A stretch of 64,000 bases of DNA from Lepisosteus oculatus (taxonomy: Eukaryota; Chordata; Actinopteri; Semionotiformes; Lepisosteidae). Made by a program: the position numbers and the translations under genes. The notes under the pieces were generated by a model. It was given only the letters and a program-made list of their open reading frames with translations, had not been told where the DNA came from and did not search any database. The DNA is taken from positions 7,264,001 to 7,328,000 of the forward strand of contig NC_090723.1 in assembly GCF_040954835.1 (NCBI RefSeq). Direction: 5' to 3'. Shown in pieces: positions 12,352 through 24,345 of this stretch; position 1 is the first letter of the stretch, and each line of letters opens with the position of its first letter.

Positions 12352-13321
12352 TAATACAACTATGCTTTTATAATCTCAGAAGTTTATATATTAACTGTTA
12401 AACCTGATGGAGCCTGCTAGCAGCTTTTACATGCTAAACTGTGACCATTACGCTTGCTTGAGCACAGATGCTTCCCTCCCCTGTACTTACCCTCAAATGG
12501 TGAATGTTTACCCAAATGCTGAATGTTTACACTAAACTCCGATGAAAAAGGAAGGTTTCTATTTCCTGGAGTTACATCAAAGACAGGAGGGTGTGTGTGG
12601 AGAAAGGTATATATAAGTTGTGTAGAGCCATATCCCCTTTGAGCTATGATAGGTACTATAACTATTATGGTCCTTATTGTGGTTCCTTGTATGCATACAA
12701 TAAGGCTTGCTGGATGAACAAACACTTCAGACTCGAATGTCTTGGTTTCTACAAACCTTTGCACAAAAGCCCTTTGTGCTGGATAACGTTTAAAGCTATT
12801 ACTTCACGTGATATTTATTCATGATAGGCCACTGGCCCTGGCGTTAAATTAAATACACTTTTTACTGACAACAAGTGATGAAGTTCTAAGTCAGGAGAGG
12901 GACGGGTTGAGACTGACCTCTCTGAATATTTCCATTTGCCACTGCCTACTTTTACTAATCATATTAATGTTTTTAATATACAGTAGGTTACATGTTTGAT
13001 TTGCAGGACCAAAAGAATGCTAGGGAAAAAAAACAAAATGTTTCATTATGCCATGCTTTGTGTCTTTTTCCCCTCCATAGTGTCTCAGAATACATTACCT
13101 AAAAAAAATCGTAAAACCGTGATTATCCGCTGAGACTATAATCGTACAATCAAAATCTCACACCGTGACATCCCTACTCCTCATTAATGATCAACTAAAA
13201 TTGCAACCACATTCAAGGAAATCTGAAAGCTTTATTAGGATTAAAAGACTGGTGTGTTCATTAAGTGATGATAGAAGTTGTCAACTAAATGCATTTCAGG
13301 TGGGGAGCTGCATTTCCATGC

Positions 13322-13430
13322 ATTTGCATGCGTAGGCTGCAAAGGAACTGTAATAGGTGTTTTCCTTGCTGAAAGGAGAAGAAAGAAAACACAACGTTTC
13401 GGGTGTGAGCTCACACCTTTGCAACTAAAT
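13322..13430. mobile_element. Palindromic repeat element, partial
   Basis: GCATGCGTAGGCTGCAAAGG, AACTGTAATAGGTGTTTTCC, GAAGAAAGAAAACACAACGT, TTCGGGTGTGAGCTCACACC. This is the opposite end of the element at 4982-5208, here including the GCATGCGTAGGCTGC terminal module on the left; the right arm is lost. Confidence 0.65.
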
Positions 13431-13717
13431 GCATTGTCTAGTTATAGATTATATTAACCAGCACTTTCTGACACTGTCATGTAAACTATCTGTTGCTTGT
13501 TTACAATTGAAAAAATAATTGAGGACCGCATACAACATAATTGTGTTTTACAATAGCGTCACGGTTTTGACATAAGTAAATATGTTAATCTCATGAAGAA
13601 TCATTAATCTGGCCCTGGTCAACACCGACACTACTCGTGATTTACACCTGCACATCAACAACTTGCAAAAGTAGCTGCACCGGAAGTGCAGCATCGTCAC
13701 TTCCTCCCCAAACAATC

Positions 13718-16382
13718 ATGGCCGCCCCCAATCGGAAGAATGTCTTGAGACTATTGTCCCGGTTCGGGGCGATTATTCTAACCCGGTTCGGGTTCTGGAA
13801 CTGCTTCAGCGTGCTGATGTTGTTTGCGGAGCGGGCAGATGTCAACAGGTGAGCAGACGAAAAAAATCCACTTGGATGGTTTTAATTCTCGTGTTTATTA
13901 TGCGGCACAGGCAGATGCGTTAGTGGTCTACGATGATGCGCTTTTTTTATTTATATACATAGTTATAATGTAATTGAGTTGTAATTTCATGACTAAATTA
14001 ACGCTTCGTTTATGCTCCGCTGTGCTGGCGATATATGCATTGTAATTTTGGTCGAAACAGGCGTATTCGGTCTGCATTAGAGATGTTAGATCTGTCGTTC
14101 CTGACAAGAGTTTACGCGCGTTAATGAAACATTCGGGAATAAAGCAGACTTAGCTTAATGAGAGAAAGCTTATACGAGAAGTGTTCTACACTGAAATATT
14201 ATTCAATTTAATCGTTTCTAATAGCGGGTTTTAATTTTAAAAAATCGTACGTGTGTTGTTCGGGCGTGACGTTTGTGATCCCAATTTCATATTTAACTCT
14301 GTTCTTTTTTTGTTAAACCACGAGCAAAAAGCAAGATGACAAGATGAAACCTTGCCAGCAAGGCTGCACGGGCGTTTTCAAGTAGTAAACCAGTAATTTG
14401 TGGGAAAGATCTTAGCTGGAATTAATTCCTATCCCGACCAGAAGTAGACACGCCCTGTCTTACAAACAGCTCGACAGCCCCACCATCTGTAAAACTGTGC
14501 TCTCTCTCTCTTTCTGCAGGAAGCCTGATATTAATATGCCGTATCTGTATGTCGATATGGGGGCAGCTGTACTGTGTGCCAGTTTCATGTCCTTTGGGGT
14601 GAAGAGGAGGTGGTTTGCGTTGGGTGCCGCCCTGCAGTTAGCTGTCAGCACCTACGCTTCCTACATCGGAGGACAGGTGTATTATGGCGACTGGCTAAAG
14701 GTGCGTAGGGGTGGACTGTGCTACAGAGGTGCCAATTAACGGAGGACAGACCTTAAAGGGGTTCCTTTTCCTTGTGCTTCTATACCTGCTCTGCACCCAC
14801 ATCCCCTTACCTTGGCTGTAAACCTGTTGTCTTGCCCCTCCAGGCCTGTTAAGTCATGTAAATAGCTTCACGTGGCATCCCTAATATTTAGTGTCGTGGA
14901 GTGTCAGTTTTAAAATGTGAGCAGGATAAAAACGCATAGACTGGGGAGAAGGTGTGGGTCCGGGGGGCTGGTGCTCTTTATGGAAATAGGCTGGACCTGT
15001 AGGCACTGGAAGGTTCAGTCGTGAGAGACACACAAGGGCCTTTGCCAGCAGAGCAGTGCCACATGCTGGGGCAGTCCGGTCAGCCGCAGTAGCAGCCAGG
15101 CAAGTGGGGGCACGTCCGATGGTGCTCTCTTTGCTTGCAGCCGCCTTTTGTTTTTTATTTTTTATAAATGCCAGCTGTACCTCCTCCCCAGGTGAGGATG
15201 TACTCCAGAGCGATTGCCATCATCGGGGGCTTCCTGGTCCTGGCCAGTGGGGCAGGGGAGGTGTACCGGCAGAAACCCCGCACAAGGTCGCTGCAGTCGA
15301 CAGGCCAGGTCTTCATAGGCATCTACCTGATCTGCGTGGTGAGTACATCCTCGTGACGGCAGCAGTGCTGGAAAAATCTCAGTGTTGAGGACAAGGAAAT
15401 GGTGATTTAGAATTCTCACGCAGACAGCTAATTAAAGGGGAGGCATGGCGGCGCAGCGGTTACCATTTCTGGCTGGGTTCCATTGCCGAGGTGCTGTCTG
15501 TGGGGAGCTTGCATGATAAGAAATAAGCTAAGATCACTTATACAATTTCTTGCATTAGGAATTAGTCTTTTCGCATACCCCAACGTGCTCTCCCTGAGAC
15601 GCACAGACGGGGAGAGAAGCCTGGGGTCAGAGCACAGGGTCAGCTATTTATACACTGCCCCTGGAGCAGCTGGGGTTAAGGGCCTTGCTCAGGGGCCCAA
15701 CAGAGTAGGATTCCTCTGCCAGGCCGCGGGATATGAACCAGCAACCTCCCAGCCACAGGCGCCGATCCTGAGCCACAGAGCCACCGCTCCGCCCTCTGTT
15801 CACATGGGTTACCACCCAGTGCTCCAGTTTCCTCCCACAGTCCAAAGACTTTGTGTCCCGTCCAGGGTGTACCCCACCTTGCGCCCGTTGCTTGCTGGGA
15901 TGGGCTCCGGCTCCCCCACGACCCTCAGTTGGAAGAGGAAGCAGTTAGAAAAAGCATGGGTGGACAGTGAATGAAGTTCACACACCGCAGGGTGCATGGC
16001 ATCCAGCAAGCGGGGTTGGGGGGTGGGGTGGAGGCTGGGTCTTGCTTTCTCACAAAGCATTGCTCTTCGGCAGGCCTACTCGCTGCAGCACAGCCAGGAG
16101 GACAGGCTGGCCTACCTGAACCACATCCCCGGGGGCGAGATCACTTTGCAGCTGCTCTTCGTCCTCTATGGCGTGTTGGCCCTCTCCTTCCTCTCGGGCT
16201 ACTACGTCCACCTCGCCTCCCAGATCCTGGCCATCCTCCTGCCACTGGTGCTGCTCTTCATCGACGGCAACGTCGGCTACTGGCACCACGACCGCCACGT
16301 CGAGTTCTGGAACCAGATGAAGCTGATCGGGCAGAACGCTGGGATTTTCGGGGCCGTCCTCATCTTGGCTACGGATGGCTGA
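13718..16382 (+). CDS. tmem101: Transmembrane protein 101
   Basis: Four coding exons: 13718-13848, 14520-14700, 15192-15338 and 16074-16382. All borders are GT/AG and phases fit (2, 0, 0), giving 255 aa against 257 in human as remembered. The ATG sits in a good context (AATCATGGCC). Near-identity to the human protein is seen at YLYVDMGAAVLCASFMSFGV, RRWFALGAALQLA, IIGGFLVLASGAGEVYR, STGQVFIGIYLICV, LIDGNVGYWH and the C-terminus ILATDG. Several hydrophobic stretches indicate a polytopic membrane protein. The human protein was picked up in an overexpression screen as a possible NF-kappa-B activator; its molecular role is unknown. Intron 3 carries a nested pair of SINEs. A variant poly(A) signal ATTAAA lies at 16910-16915. 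The gene is tail-to-tail with nags. Confidence 0.96.
15442..15975 (+). mobile_element. tRNA-derived SINE, family B, interrupted
   Basis: The 5' part is at 15442-15521 (GGCGGCGCAGCGGTTACCAT, GTGGGGAGCTTGCATG). The 3' part is at 15798-15975 (GTTTCCTCCCACAGTCCAAA, GTCCAGGGTGTACCCC, GGGATGGGCTCCGGC). A family A element lies between. Family B is the widespread fish tRNA-headed SINE. Confidence 0.8.
15522..15797 (-). mobile_element. tRNA-derived SINE, family A, inserted inside a family B SINE
   Basis: Reverse-complement copy of the family A unit, running from its 3' end (ACAATTTCTTGCATTAGGAA) to its head (CTGTGGCTCAGGATCGGCGC on the minus strand). It splits a plus-strand family B SINE in intron 3 of tmem101. 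Confidence 0.85.
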
Positions 16383-18610
16383 GCTTCTCGGGAGCTGTGG
16401 GGCAGCTGGAAGAGAGGATGTGCAGAAAGGTCTGGAACCTATTGCTATTACGGCATCTGCACCCTTGCTGCCGACACAGTCAGGACAAGATCCAGGTGGC
16501 AGGGGCTCGGCTCAGATGGCCTCGTCGCGGATCGACGGAAACCTTCTTTATCTTCTTATTTCAACCATAATCTAAGACTGGGAAGTGAATAGAAGTCAAC
16601 ATCTAAAGAATTTGGTCTTCATGTTTACAGTTCTTATGAATGTGAAGCATTGTTTCACTGCTTGTTTCATTTCTGGGACGCATATTAACCCACCTTCAGG
16701 GTGATCAATAATAGACTGGCTGTCATATCGAGAGCTGAATTGTACGGCGGCTGCAAGACAACCCTCAGGAAAAACGCAGGGAAACCGTTTTTCTTGAGAT
16801 GCACACCTCACTCTTGAATGTCACACTTTTTAAAAATGTGTAACAACAAAGCCATCCTGACTCTTATTTTCTTCTGATGGTTTATGCTCTATTGAAACAA
16901 TAAGGCATGATTAAAATTAGCACTACCTTTTTTTACTTGCCTGTGTTGATCACCTTAAACATGTGCAGTTAGCAGAACAGTTTTATCAATGCCTGGATTC
17001 AATGTTGACGGATTTAATCCTACAAAGGAACAAGTAAGTATTCCCTTCTGAAAAGAGAAGAAAAAACAAGTTTCAGGCGTGAAGCCTTCTTCAGACCTTC
17101 CTCACACCTGAAGGCGGCTCCACTGCCGAAACATGTTTTCTTTCTTCACTTTTCAGCACAGAATAAACCTTTACTTGTTCCTTTGCAGCCTATGCATGCT
17201 GAGGCAGCTCCCCACCTGAACTAATTTAATTCTATACTGTTTGGATAGGAATTGTGCACAAAGTGCTTAGTGTAATTATATGCTTTATGTATTTCTCATT
17301 TAGCTTTTAATCTGTCTAATAAGTTTACAATATGCTCTTGTTTGTCACGTTTCTGTTATATGGAGGTGGGGGTGGGATCTCAGGTTATGTTTTTTTTTCT
17401 TTTCTATTTACATGACTATCTAAGATATTTTGCATAAATGTAAAACCTTCACCCCTGTGTGCAGACTGTTCTTACCATGCGCCGTTCGGTGTGCATAGAC
17501 CATTAACAGTGTTCTCGCCACGAATGTGACTACTTAAAATCATTTGGTTTCTTAGCATGAATTATAAATACATAAACTAGGTAGGCAACTTCACTCTTCA
17601 TCACAGCACTTGGTTTGCAACAATGTTCTTCCAAAAGCATGCTGGTACTAAAATTAGGAAAGAGAATACATGAACACTAGCATAAAGATTACACACAAAG
17701 TGCATACAGGATTTAATACAGTGAACTTTTTGCATTAAAGCAAAACATTACCCACCGATATTGTTTTGAGCTCATCCCCAAATGTTGCTGACAGGTAGTG
17801 AATTTGAGGAAGTGCAGTCTGGTTACACCGGATATAACATTGTAGCCATATTACAGATACAAGACTGTGCGTTTTAGAAACTTTTACGAATTTACAAAAC
17901 CGCAAGCTGACAGTACAGATTTTAGCTGCAACTATGTTCTGAAAGTGTCCACTGTAGGTTCCCGAGTTGGGTTGGTCTTTTATAACCAGTGTGGGTCTGC
18001 AGTCCAGGAGCAGGGAAACATGGAACTATTAGAGTCTGTTTTACAATCAACAAAGGGCCATTTTTTTTTTGTCCTTTGCAAGGCACATGAGAAACCATCC
18101 TTCATGTAGCCACTTCAATCAAACAAAAGCACAATGAATGGTCTCAGAAAGAAATACAAATAACACTTAGAAGAAATAAGATGCTTTGCAATTAAAGAGA
18201 AAAAAAATTAGTGGGGTGTGAAGATTTTTTCCAATTTGGGAAGTGCAGCTAAAATTTCTGTGAAAAATTCAGTGCAGTTAAAGGCTCCCAGCACACTGCC
18301 TCAGAGCATCAGTGCAAAACCATGTGGATCTCACACCCTGCTCCCAAAATGAAACCGCAATCATCATCATCCCCAAAAGCAGCAGTGCTAAATCAATCCC
18401 AGCTAGTCTTGCGAATGCTCATACTTCTTTATTTGTGGAAAGAGAGCATCAGCCCTTCCAGCTGTCCTTCCCGAAAACAAAAGGTTGTGTTACGATGGGG
18501 TTTACCAAGATGCTCCGTCACCGTATTAGCAAGAGGGTCACTCGGTGGCGTGAAGCCCCCCGTAGCGGCTGGGGGAAAGTGCGCTGTGGGCAGATGAGTC
18601 GGCCCTGGAC
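16383..18610. other. Intergenic region between tmem101 and nags 3' ends
   Basis: This is the presumed 3' UTRs of the two convergent genes. ATTAAA at 16910-16915 is a candidate tmem101 poly(A) signal. TTTATT at 18428-18433 (AATAAA on the minus strand) is a candidate nags signal about 180 bases past its stop. A palindromic repeat copy occupies about 17022-17216. I see no convincing coding exon in the rest. Confidence 0.6.
17022..17216. mobile_element. Palindromic repeat element, both arms
   Basis: Left arm CAAAGGAACAAGTAAGTATT...AAACAAGTTTCAGGCGTGAA; right arm CTGCCGAAACATGTTTTC...AATAAACCTTTACTTGTTCC, then TTTGCAGCCTATGCATGCTG and AGGCAGCTCCCCACCTG. It is the same layout as 4982-5208 without the internal duplication. 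Confidence 0.7.
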
Positions 18611-21600
18611 TCAGGAGTCCGGGGGTCCTCCAGACTCCGTCACGCAGAAGGAATCGGGTACGTTCTTGGCGTACTCTACCAGCTCATAGGAGTCCCGCAT
18701 GTCCAAGAGCCCGAACCAGAAGACAATCCACCTGCCACTGACGAAGCTGCCATCGCATTTTTTAAAGTACCTGAAAGAGATGCAGGAGGAAAGGCCTGTA
18801 AAGTTGCACAGACTCAGGCACGCTCAGCATCAAACACTTTGTTCCAGAAATCCAAAACTCCTTGAAAGTCTATTTTCTTCTCTCCATCAAGTCTTGACGA
18901 CAATACGAGCCCGTGCTGCAGCATCTGGTGTTAAGAGATCAGCCAGTTTAGAGCCTCTTCCTTTCACCTGTGAGCTGGGAGACAGTCACAGTGCACACCA
19001 GCCTTGCATTCCTACTCCCCTCCCCTCTTCGTCCTGGGCGCTGTACTCACCAGGGGTTAATGCGGTTGGTGCTCTGGGATCTCCAGAAGAGGGCGCCAAG
19101 GTCCCGTCGGATGTGCTCCCACAGGATCTGGCTGGCGCCCTGGCCTTGCCTGCTGCTGCTCACCACGAACTTATCCAGGTACGGTGTGCGGCTTCTCACG
19201 GGCTCCTTCGTGATGACAGCCACTGCGCTGTACCTGCAAAAGTGCCAGGATGCCTGTTTGTCCACCCCCCAGTGTTAAGTACCCACCCTCTTTCATTTTG
19301 CCTCAAGCTTCAGTACCATCCACCCATTATCAGGAAGATGCTTGTCCTGTTGGAAAACCCAGCGCCAGTCCTGGAAACACGGCAGTCTGTGCGATAAGGG
19401 TTTGCTTTCAGCTTTCGCAATGATGGCGGTACAGGAATTCTACATCTCTGCTCAAACAAAGAACAAGAGATCTGCAGGGCGGGCAAATATTGGTTTTGCT
19501 GCAATTCTGTGCTTCCCAAACATTAGTCTTTGCCGCATGTTTCAGGTTTGGCACGATTCTTTTCAGAAATCTTGATCTGTTCTCAAAACCCCTATTCTGA
19601 AGCACACTGCTGCTTGTTCATGGTGATGTGCAATAAAGGAGGTAGGCAGGAGTTTTTTCAATTTCCATCTCCTACGGCAAGATCCGATCAGTCCCGAGTT
19701 CACTCACTCTTCGGAAAGGTAGACGGAATGCAGCCGGCCCTTCAGAGAGGCAATGTAATCCTCTTTCAGGTTCTTCCCAAAGGACTTGTTGATCAAGGCC
19801 AGGAGCCGGTCGACATCGATCTCATCCAGGCTGCTGTACCTAAAGGAGAAGCAGTAAGGAGAGTGGAGGAGTGCTGAGCAGGAGCTCTGAACAAGCAGAT
19901 CTACCAGGCTTGTCCAACAGCAGACAATGCCTGCAAGCATGTCCTTTATTTCAAAGTCTGTAACTAAAAACTAAGCTTTGCTTAGTCCTGTTGTACACAA
20001 AGAGACAGGGTTAAGAACATAACCTTGCAAATGTATTCACCCCTCCTTTCACCTATGTGGCGAAAAAGAGTGCTGAGTTTCAACATTCAAGTTTTGAAGA
20101 AACTATTCACTTTAAACAAATGTGCATCTACTGTACCACCGGAAGGGGGTGAATACTTTTCCAAGGCAATGTAGGTATATAACTTACTAAGCAGCAGAGA
20201 AATTTAAACTATACTAATAACAGGCGTGGGTGTTATGCATCTTACAGAAATCCAAATATCCTACAATCGTCAATGAATTGAAAATAAAATTTTGGAATTG
20301 TCAAAGAAAACTCTTCACTCAGGTTAGGTATGGTCAAGCAGAGCCCTTTATTCATGCGCATGGGGAGGATACAATCGTGCAGATCTGAGAGCAGCCTCTC
20401 AGAGATCTGTGGTAAATGTAATGGGTTTTATACAGTAAATTCACACAGGAAAGCGCATTCTAAATTTCCATATTAGGAGTTGTTTTTCTCTTCTTAGGAA
20501 GCAATTTTACTTTGTATAGAGACAAAAGGAAGTAAGTAAACAGAAGGTGTGAAATGAGCTAGACATTCTGCAGTTGTAGCATTAATATTAAAAAGTCAAA
20601 TATTATGCTTGAATTAGCCTTTTATACTGTTGCTAAGCCGAAAAGGCATATGAGCAAAAGGCAGTCACTATATCATATACTTAAAAAAGGTAAATGTTAA
20701 AATTCTTCCTCAGAATACATACCTGTGGATGGGTTCTCCATTCTTAAACAGGGTCCCCGAACCTGGATCATATGAGAGAAGAACAGCTTCTGCATTAACA
20801 ACCACCTAACAATGTGTTCTGCTTCTTTCTCAGTAACATACAGATGCACTGTTCCAGCTCCTTAGTGAGCCTTTGAGTTTTAATAATTACTTCCCAGGAA
20901 AACAACTTCTACTGAAATGTTTTAGACTAAAGAGGAGGGGTTGTGAATTTATATTCTCCCATTCCAGCAATTTTCTCTCAAACCATGGTGTTCTAGCACA
21001 TATACATTACGTTAAGGGCATTTTCTTCCAACAGCAGTGATATAAACTGCCGCACCTTACTGGATGGGTAATCAACTATGTTAATACCACCTCCTAGTGG
21101 CGAAACATGGAACTGCAGGCTCAGTAGGATTCATGAGCTTGCCCTCCACTGACAGCTGAGCAGCCGTCTTTACCCCTGTGGCTGAAGAGCTCGGTGAGCA
21201 GCGTGCTGGCCGAGGTGATGACAGCGGAGGACTCGCTGGGCAGCTGGTTCAGGAGGTCCACGATGGTCCTGACCTGACGCTGCTCCTGGACGCTGATCCA
21301 CTCTGCCTCTGACAGAAGCGCCACGTCAGCAGGCAGGGTGACCTGGCCCACCACCTGAGGCAGAAGGAAGGCAAGAGCAAGGTTCAAGCCCACTGCGAAA
21401 CACTGCCCTGGAACCATGACACCCATCACAGGCAGAACGAGAGAGCTGGCAGCCCGCTGGAGCTCAGCAGGTGTGAGCCTGACCAGTACCTGGATGGGAG
21501 ACTCCTGGGAAAGCTAAGAATGCTGCTGGAAGAAGTATTAGTGGGGCCAATAGGGGGCGCTCACCCCACAGTCTGTGTAGGTCCAAATGCCCCAGTATAG

Positions 21601-24231
21601 TGACGGGGAAAATATACCGTCTTTGCATGAGACATTAAACCGAGGTCCTGACTCTCTGCAGTCATTAAAAATCCCAGGGCATCTCTCAAAAAGAGTAGAG
21701 GTGTCACACCCTGGTGTCCTGGCCAAATTTCCCATTGGCCTTTACCAATCATGGCCTCCTAATAATCCCCATCTCTGAACTGGTGTCATCACTCTGCTCT
21801 CCACTCCACTGGTGTGGGGTGAGTGTACTGGTGCATCATCCAGGTGGGGCTGCACACTGGTGGTGGTGGTGGAGGGGATCCCCATGACCTGTACAGGGCT
21901 TTGAGTGGAGTGTCCAGAAAAGCGATAGGGAAGTTTGAGGAATTATGCTTATTATGAACGTCAGGGTACTGGGCTGGTGGCCTTTTACCTTGTGGCTCTG
22001 GTTACGGATTCCCCCTGAGCTGTTGAGGAACATCACTTTGAGGGGCTGCAGGGCTTTTGAGATGGCAGCGGTGACGTCCAGCGAGTCCAGCACCACAGAG
22101 CAGCCGCTGACGCTCCTGCCCACCGGACACACCAGCGGGATATTCCCGCAGTCCAGGCTCCACTGCAGCAGCCCGGCGTCCACTGCAATGTTGTTCCCAC
22201 ACCTGTCCAGCAGGGGGCATCAAAGAGAAGTGTCAGACCACCCGACTGCCTCCCACCTGCTCGTTCCAGTTCTGGATCGGTGGGGAGCCACAGTGTATCC
22301 CAGCAAGCAATGGGGGGCCGTGCAGGGTACGCCATATCCACCACAGGGCACACAGAAACACAAACAAGCATGTATTCACACCAGGGCCGACTTTCCCCGA
22401 AGCCAGTTAACCCACCAGCATGTCTCTGGACTGTGGGAGGAAACCCACGTGGGGAGAACATGCAAACTCCACACATACAGCTCCCCCAAATCGGGGGTTG
22501 TACCTCGGGCCTCAGTGCAATCCAGCATTGCTAAGCACTGCGCCACTGTGCCTAAAAGGCCCTTTCTGTCCCCCAAAATCCAGAACACCTGCAAAAAAAC
22601 AGGGTCATACGCTCATGTCACTCAAATTTGAAGGAAAATGATGCATCTTAAAAGAGTGCAGGTTAAATGATGTCATGATTTAAACTAGAATGATAAGAGG
22701 CATAGAGACCCAGCAGCGCTAGGATCGCAGAAGGAGGTATCAAGCCGATTACATATTTGTAAGGATTAAAAACCAATATCCTCCTAACACCAATGAGAAC
22801 TCGCCTGTGCCCAGCACCAGATGGCACGTCCTGGGCAAGCAGCAAGGACTCGGCGCTGAAGAAGGGCATAACGCTGACGGAGTTCCTCTGCAGCGCCTCT
22901 GCGAGAGCCTGGCAGCGCCGCACCATGGCAGCCCTGGGGCGGAAACACGGCCCGGTCAGCACGGCCTCCATCTCCTCCGCCCGCAGCCCCATCACCACCA
23001 CGGGCTTCATATCCATCCGCTGCAGGAAAGAGAGCCCGAAGGCCAGGCTCTGCGTCATCTCCCGGCTCTTCAGAACAGACTCGTCCACCTGCGGATTAAA
23101 ACACACAAAGATACCGTAACTGTTGCTGCCTAAAGACAAACTAAGTTCTTGTGTCTGCAGGGACCACACTGAGTCACCATTGTGTTCTGCAATTTAGCAA
23201 GTAACTGAGGAGATTCATGTCTCCTGCCAGATTCATGCATTCAAGGTGTGAAGTTCATTAATATGTTGCTTCACCGATATTTCAGAAGAGCAGGAGAAGA
23301 TCGGGAGATTAGTAAATGAGAGAAGGCTACACAGCCCATCTGCCTGATGTGGCTGCTTGTAGGTTCACTGTATCTATCCCTTTCTTAATAGAGACTGAGT
23401 TTCGTCAGTCTGGCGCTGGTTTCAGACAGTGCTCTGCATTAAAAGTTGTTTTAGAAAGAGACCAACAGAAACATCAAACCGGATGATTATAATCCCTGTC
23501 GTTCGTGGAAACGCCAGCACAGCACAGTCGGTGAGGCGCTTTGTGTCCGAGATCAGCACCAACGCGCTCATGACACGGAGGGGCAGCTACCCAATTGAAT
23601 TTTATCTACTCATAACAACTTGCGTTTGTATAGTTTTCTTTTTTATTAAAGCGATACCCCGTGTATAGAAATACATCAGTTTATTGCAGTATTTAGTGCT
23701 TGCGCAGCTATTAGCCCAAAAAAAAAACAACAAGTCGTGGATGTTTTTTTTTTAATCAAAATGAAACAAGTCAATGTGCTGTAAGGCGTTTATGTAACCG
23801 TATTTGCTGCAATACTACCGTGCTGCTACACTGTCGAGGGGCCCCGGTGCTTTTAGCGTCGCACTCACCTCCAGCACCGCGAAAGCAGGGGACCGCGTTA
23901 AGGTGCTCCTCTGAAACTGGGTCAGCCAGTACCTGGCCTCCCTGGAGTCGCCGCCGATCTCGCCGAGAAACGCCTTCACATCCCTGCAGATCAGCGTGCG
24001 GCTGGGCAGATCGACACCCCCCGCCGCCGCCGCCGCCGGGACGCCGGGCCTGGCGAAGTCCTGCTGGGCCGCAGCCGGGCTGGGGCTCCCCCACCCAGCG
24101 GCGCCCAGGGAGCTCATCTGCCGCTGGAGACCGCCCGGGTTTCGGGGAGTCATCGCTGAGACCGCGGGTTTCGACAGGAGGTGACCCGCCACCGTCCTGC
24201 AGCTGGAAGAACCGCCCTTAACTTTTGACAT
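18611..24231 (-). CDS. nags: N-acetylglutamate synthase, mitochondrial
   Basis: Eight coding exons on the minus strand: 24231-23869, 23088-22791, 22182-21989, 21354-21174, 20762-20723 (only 40 nt), 19839-19708, 19233-19051 and 18770-18611. Phases are consistent throughout, giving 516 aa. The enzyme makes N-acetylglutamate from acetyl-CoA and glutamate in mitochondria, the obligate activator of CPS1 in the urea cycle. The start [12 protein letters not shown] was chosen because it aligns with the zebrafish start and opens a Ser/Lys/Arg-rich presequence; an in-frame Met lies 19 codons upstream. A GC-rich (GCC)n run encodes an Ala tract in the variable linker. The amino-acid-kinase domain follows ([51 protein letters not shown]). 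The C-terminal GNAT domain has [17 protein letters not shown], with the RQGQGA acetyl-CoA loop, and [15 protein letters not shown] Glu replaces the usual Gly in SEGY at the exon 6/7 junction. Confidence 0.96.
21455..21935 (+). mobile_element. 5S rRNA-derived SINE, nearly full length
   Basis: The head CTGGAGCTCAGCAGGTGTGA, GCCTGACCAGTACCTGGATG, GGAGACTCCTGGGAAA is the internal-control (C box) region of 5S rRNA, as in SINE3/Deu-type SINEs. A body of about 350 bases follows (GCCCCAGTATAGTGACGGGG, GAGACATTAAACCGAGGTCC). The tail is TGTACAGGGCTTTGAGTGGA, GTGTCCAGAAAAGCGATAGG. It lies in nags intron 3, antisense to the gene. Confidence 0.85.
22270..22555 (-). mobile_element. tRNA-derived SINE, family B
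   Basis: Reverse-complement copy in nags intron 2. On the minus strand it reads CAGTGGCGCAGTGCTTAGCA, a short unique core, GTGTGGAGTTTGCATGTTCT, TTTCCTCCCACAGTCC and the 3' body. A plus-strand open frame of 228 codons across this stretch is an artefact of the repeat. Confidence 0.7.
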
Positions 24232-24345
24232 TTTTTCTCGCATTGACAAACTTTCTGCAACAAGTCGCGACCGATCTACAGATTTCAACTGTCCCTCCGG
24301 GAGGGGCGTGGTGGCGGCGGCCCCGCCCGTGTTGCTATGGAAACA
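23860..24345. promoter_or_regulatory. CpG-rich 5' region of nags
   Basis: The first nags coding exon and about 100 bases upstream are strongly GC- and CpG-rich, with a GCC trinucleotide run near 24020-24045. This resembles a vertebrate CpG-island promoter. No TATA box was identified and the transcription start is not defined. Confidence 0.5.

Larger units (their letters stand above)
10776..13717. other. Repeat-bearing upstream flank of tmem101
   Basis: Apart from the RTE-like fragment at 12055-12351 and the partial palindromic element at 13322-13430 I see no gene. Two stretches near 10880-10990 and 11390-11500 share wording (TTGCACAG...TAATAGGTAAAT.CCTA.ATGA.GA), so an older repeat or duplication may be present. 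The CpG density rises just before the tmem101 start. Confidence 0.45.

Noticed and set aside
15971-16570. 199-codon plus-strand frame
   Set aside because: Out-of-frame shadow of tmem101 exon 4.
21455-21520. 5S rRNA gene
   Set aside because: Only a 5S-like promoter region is present and it runs into a SINE body repeated elsewhere.
21945-22631. 228-codon plus-strand frame
   Set aside because: Crosses nags exon 3 in antisense and then a SINE; no match to any protein.
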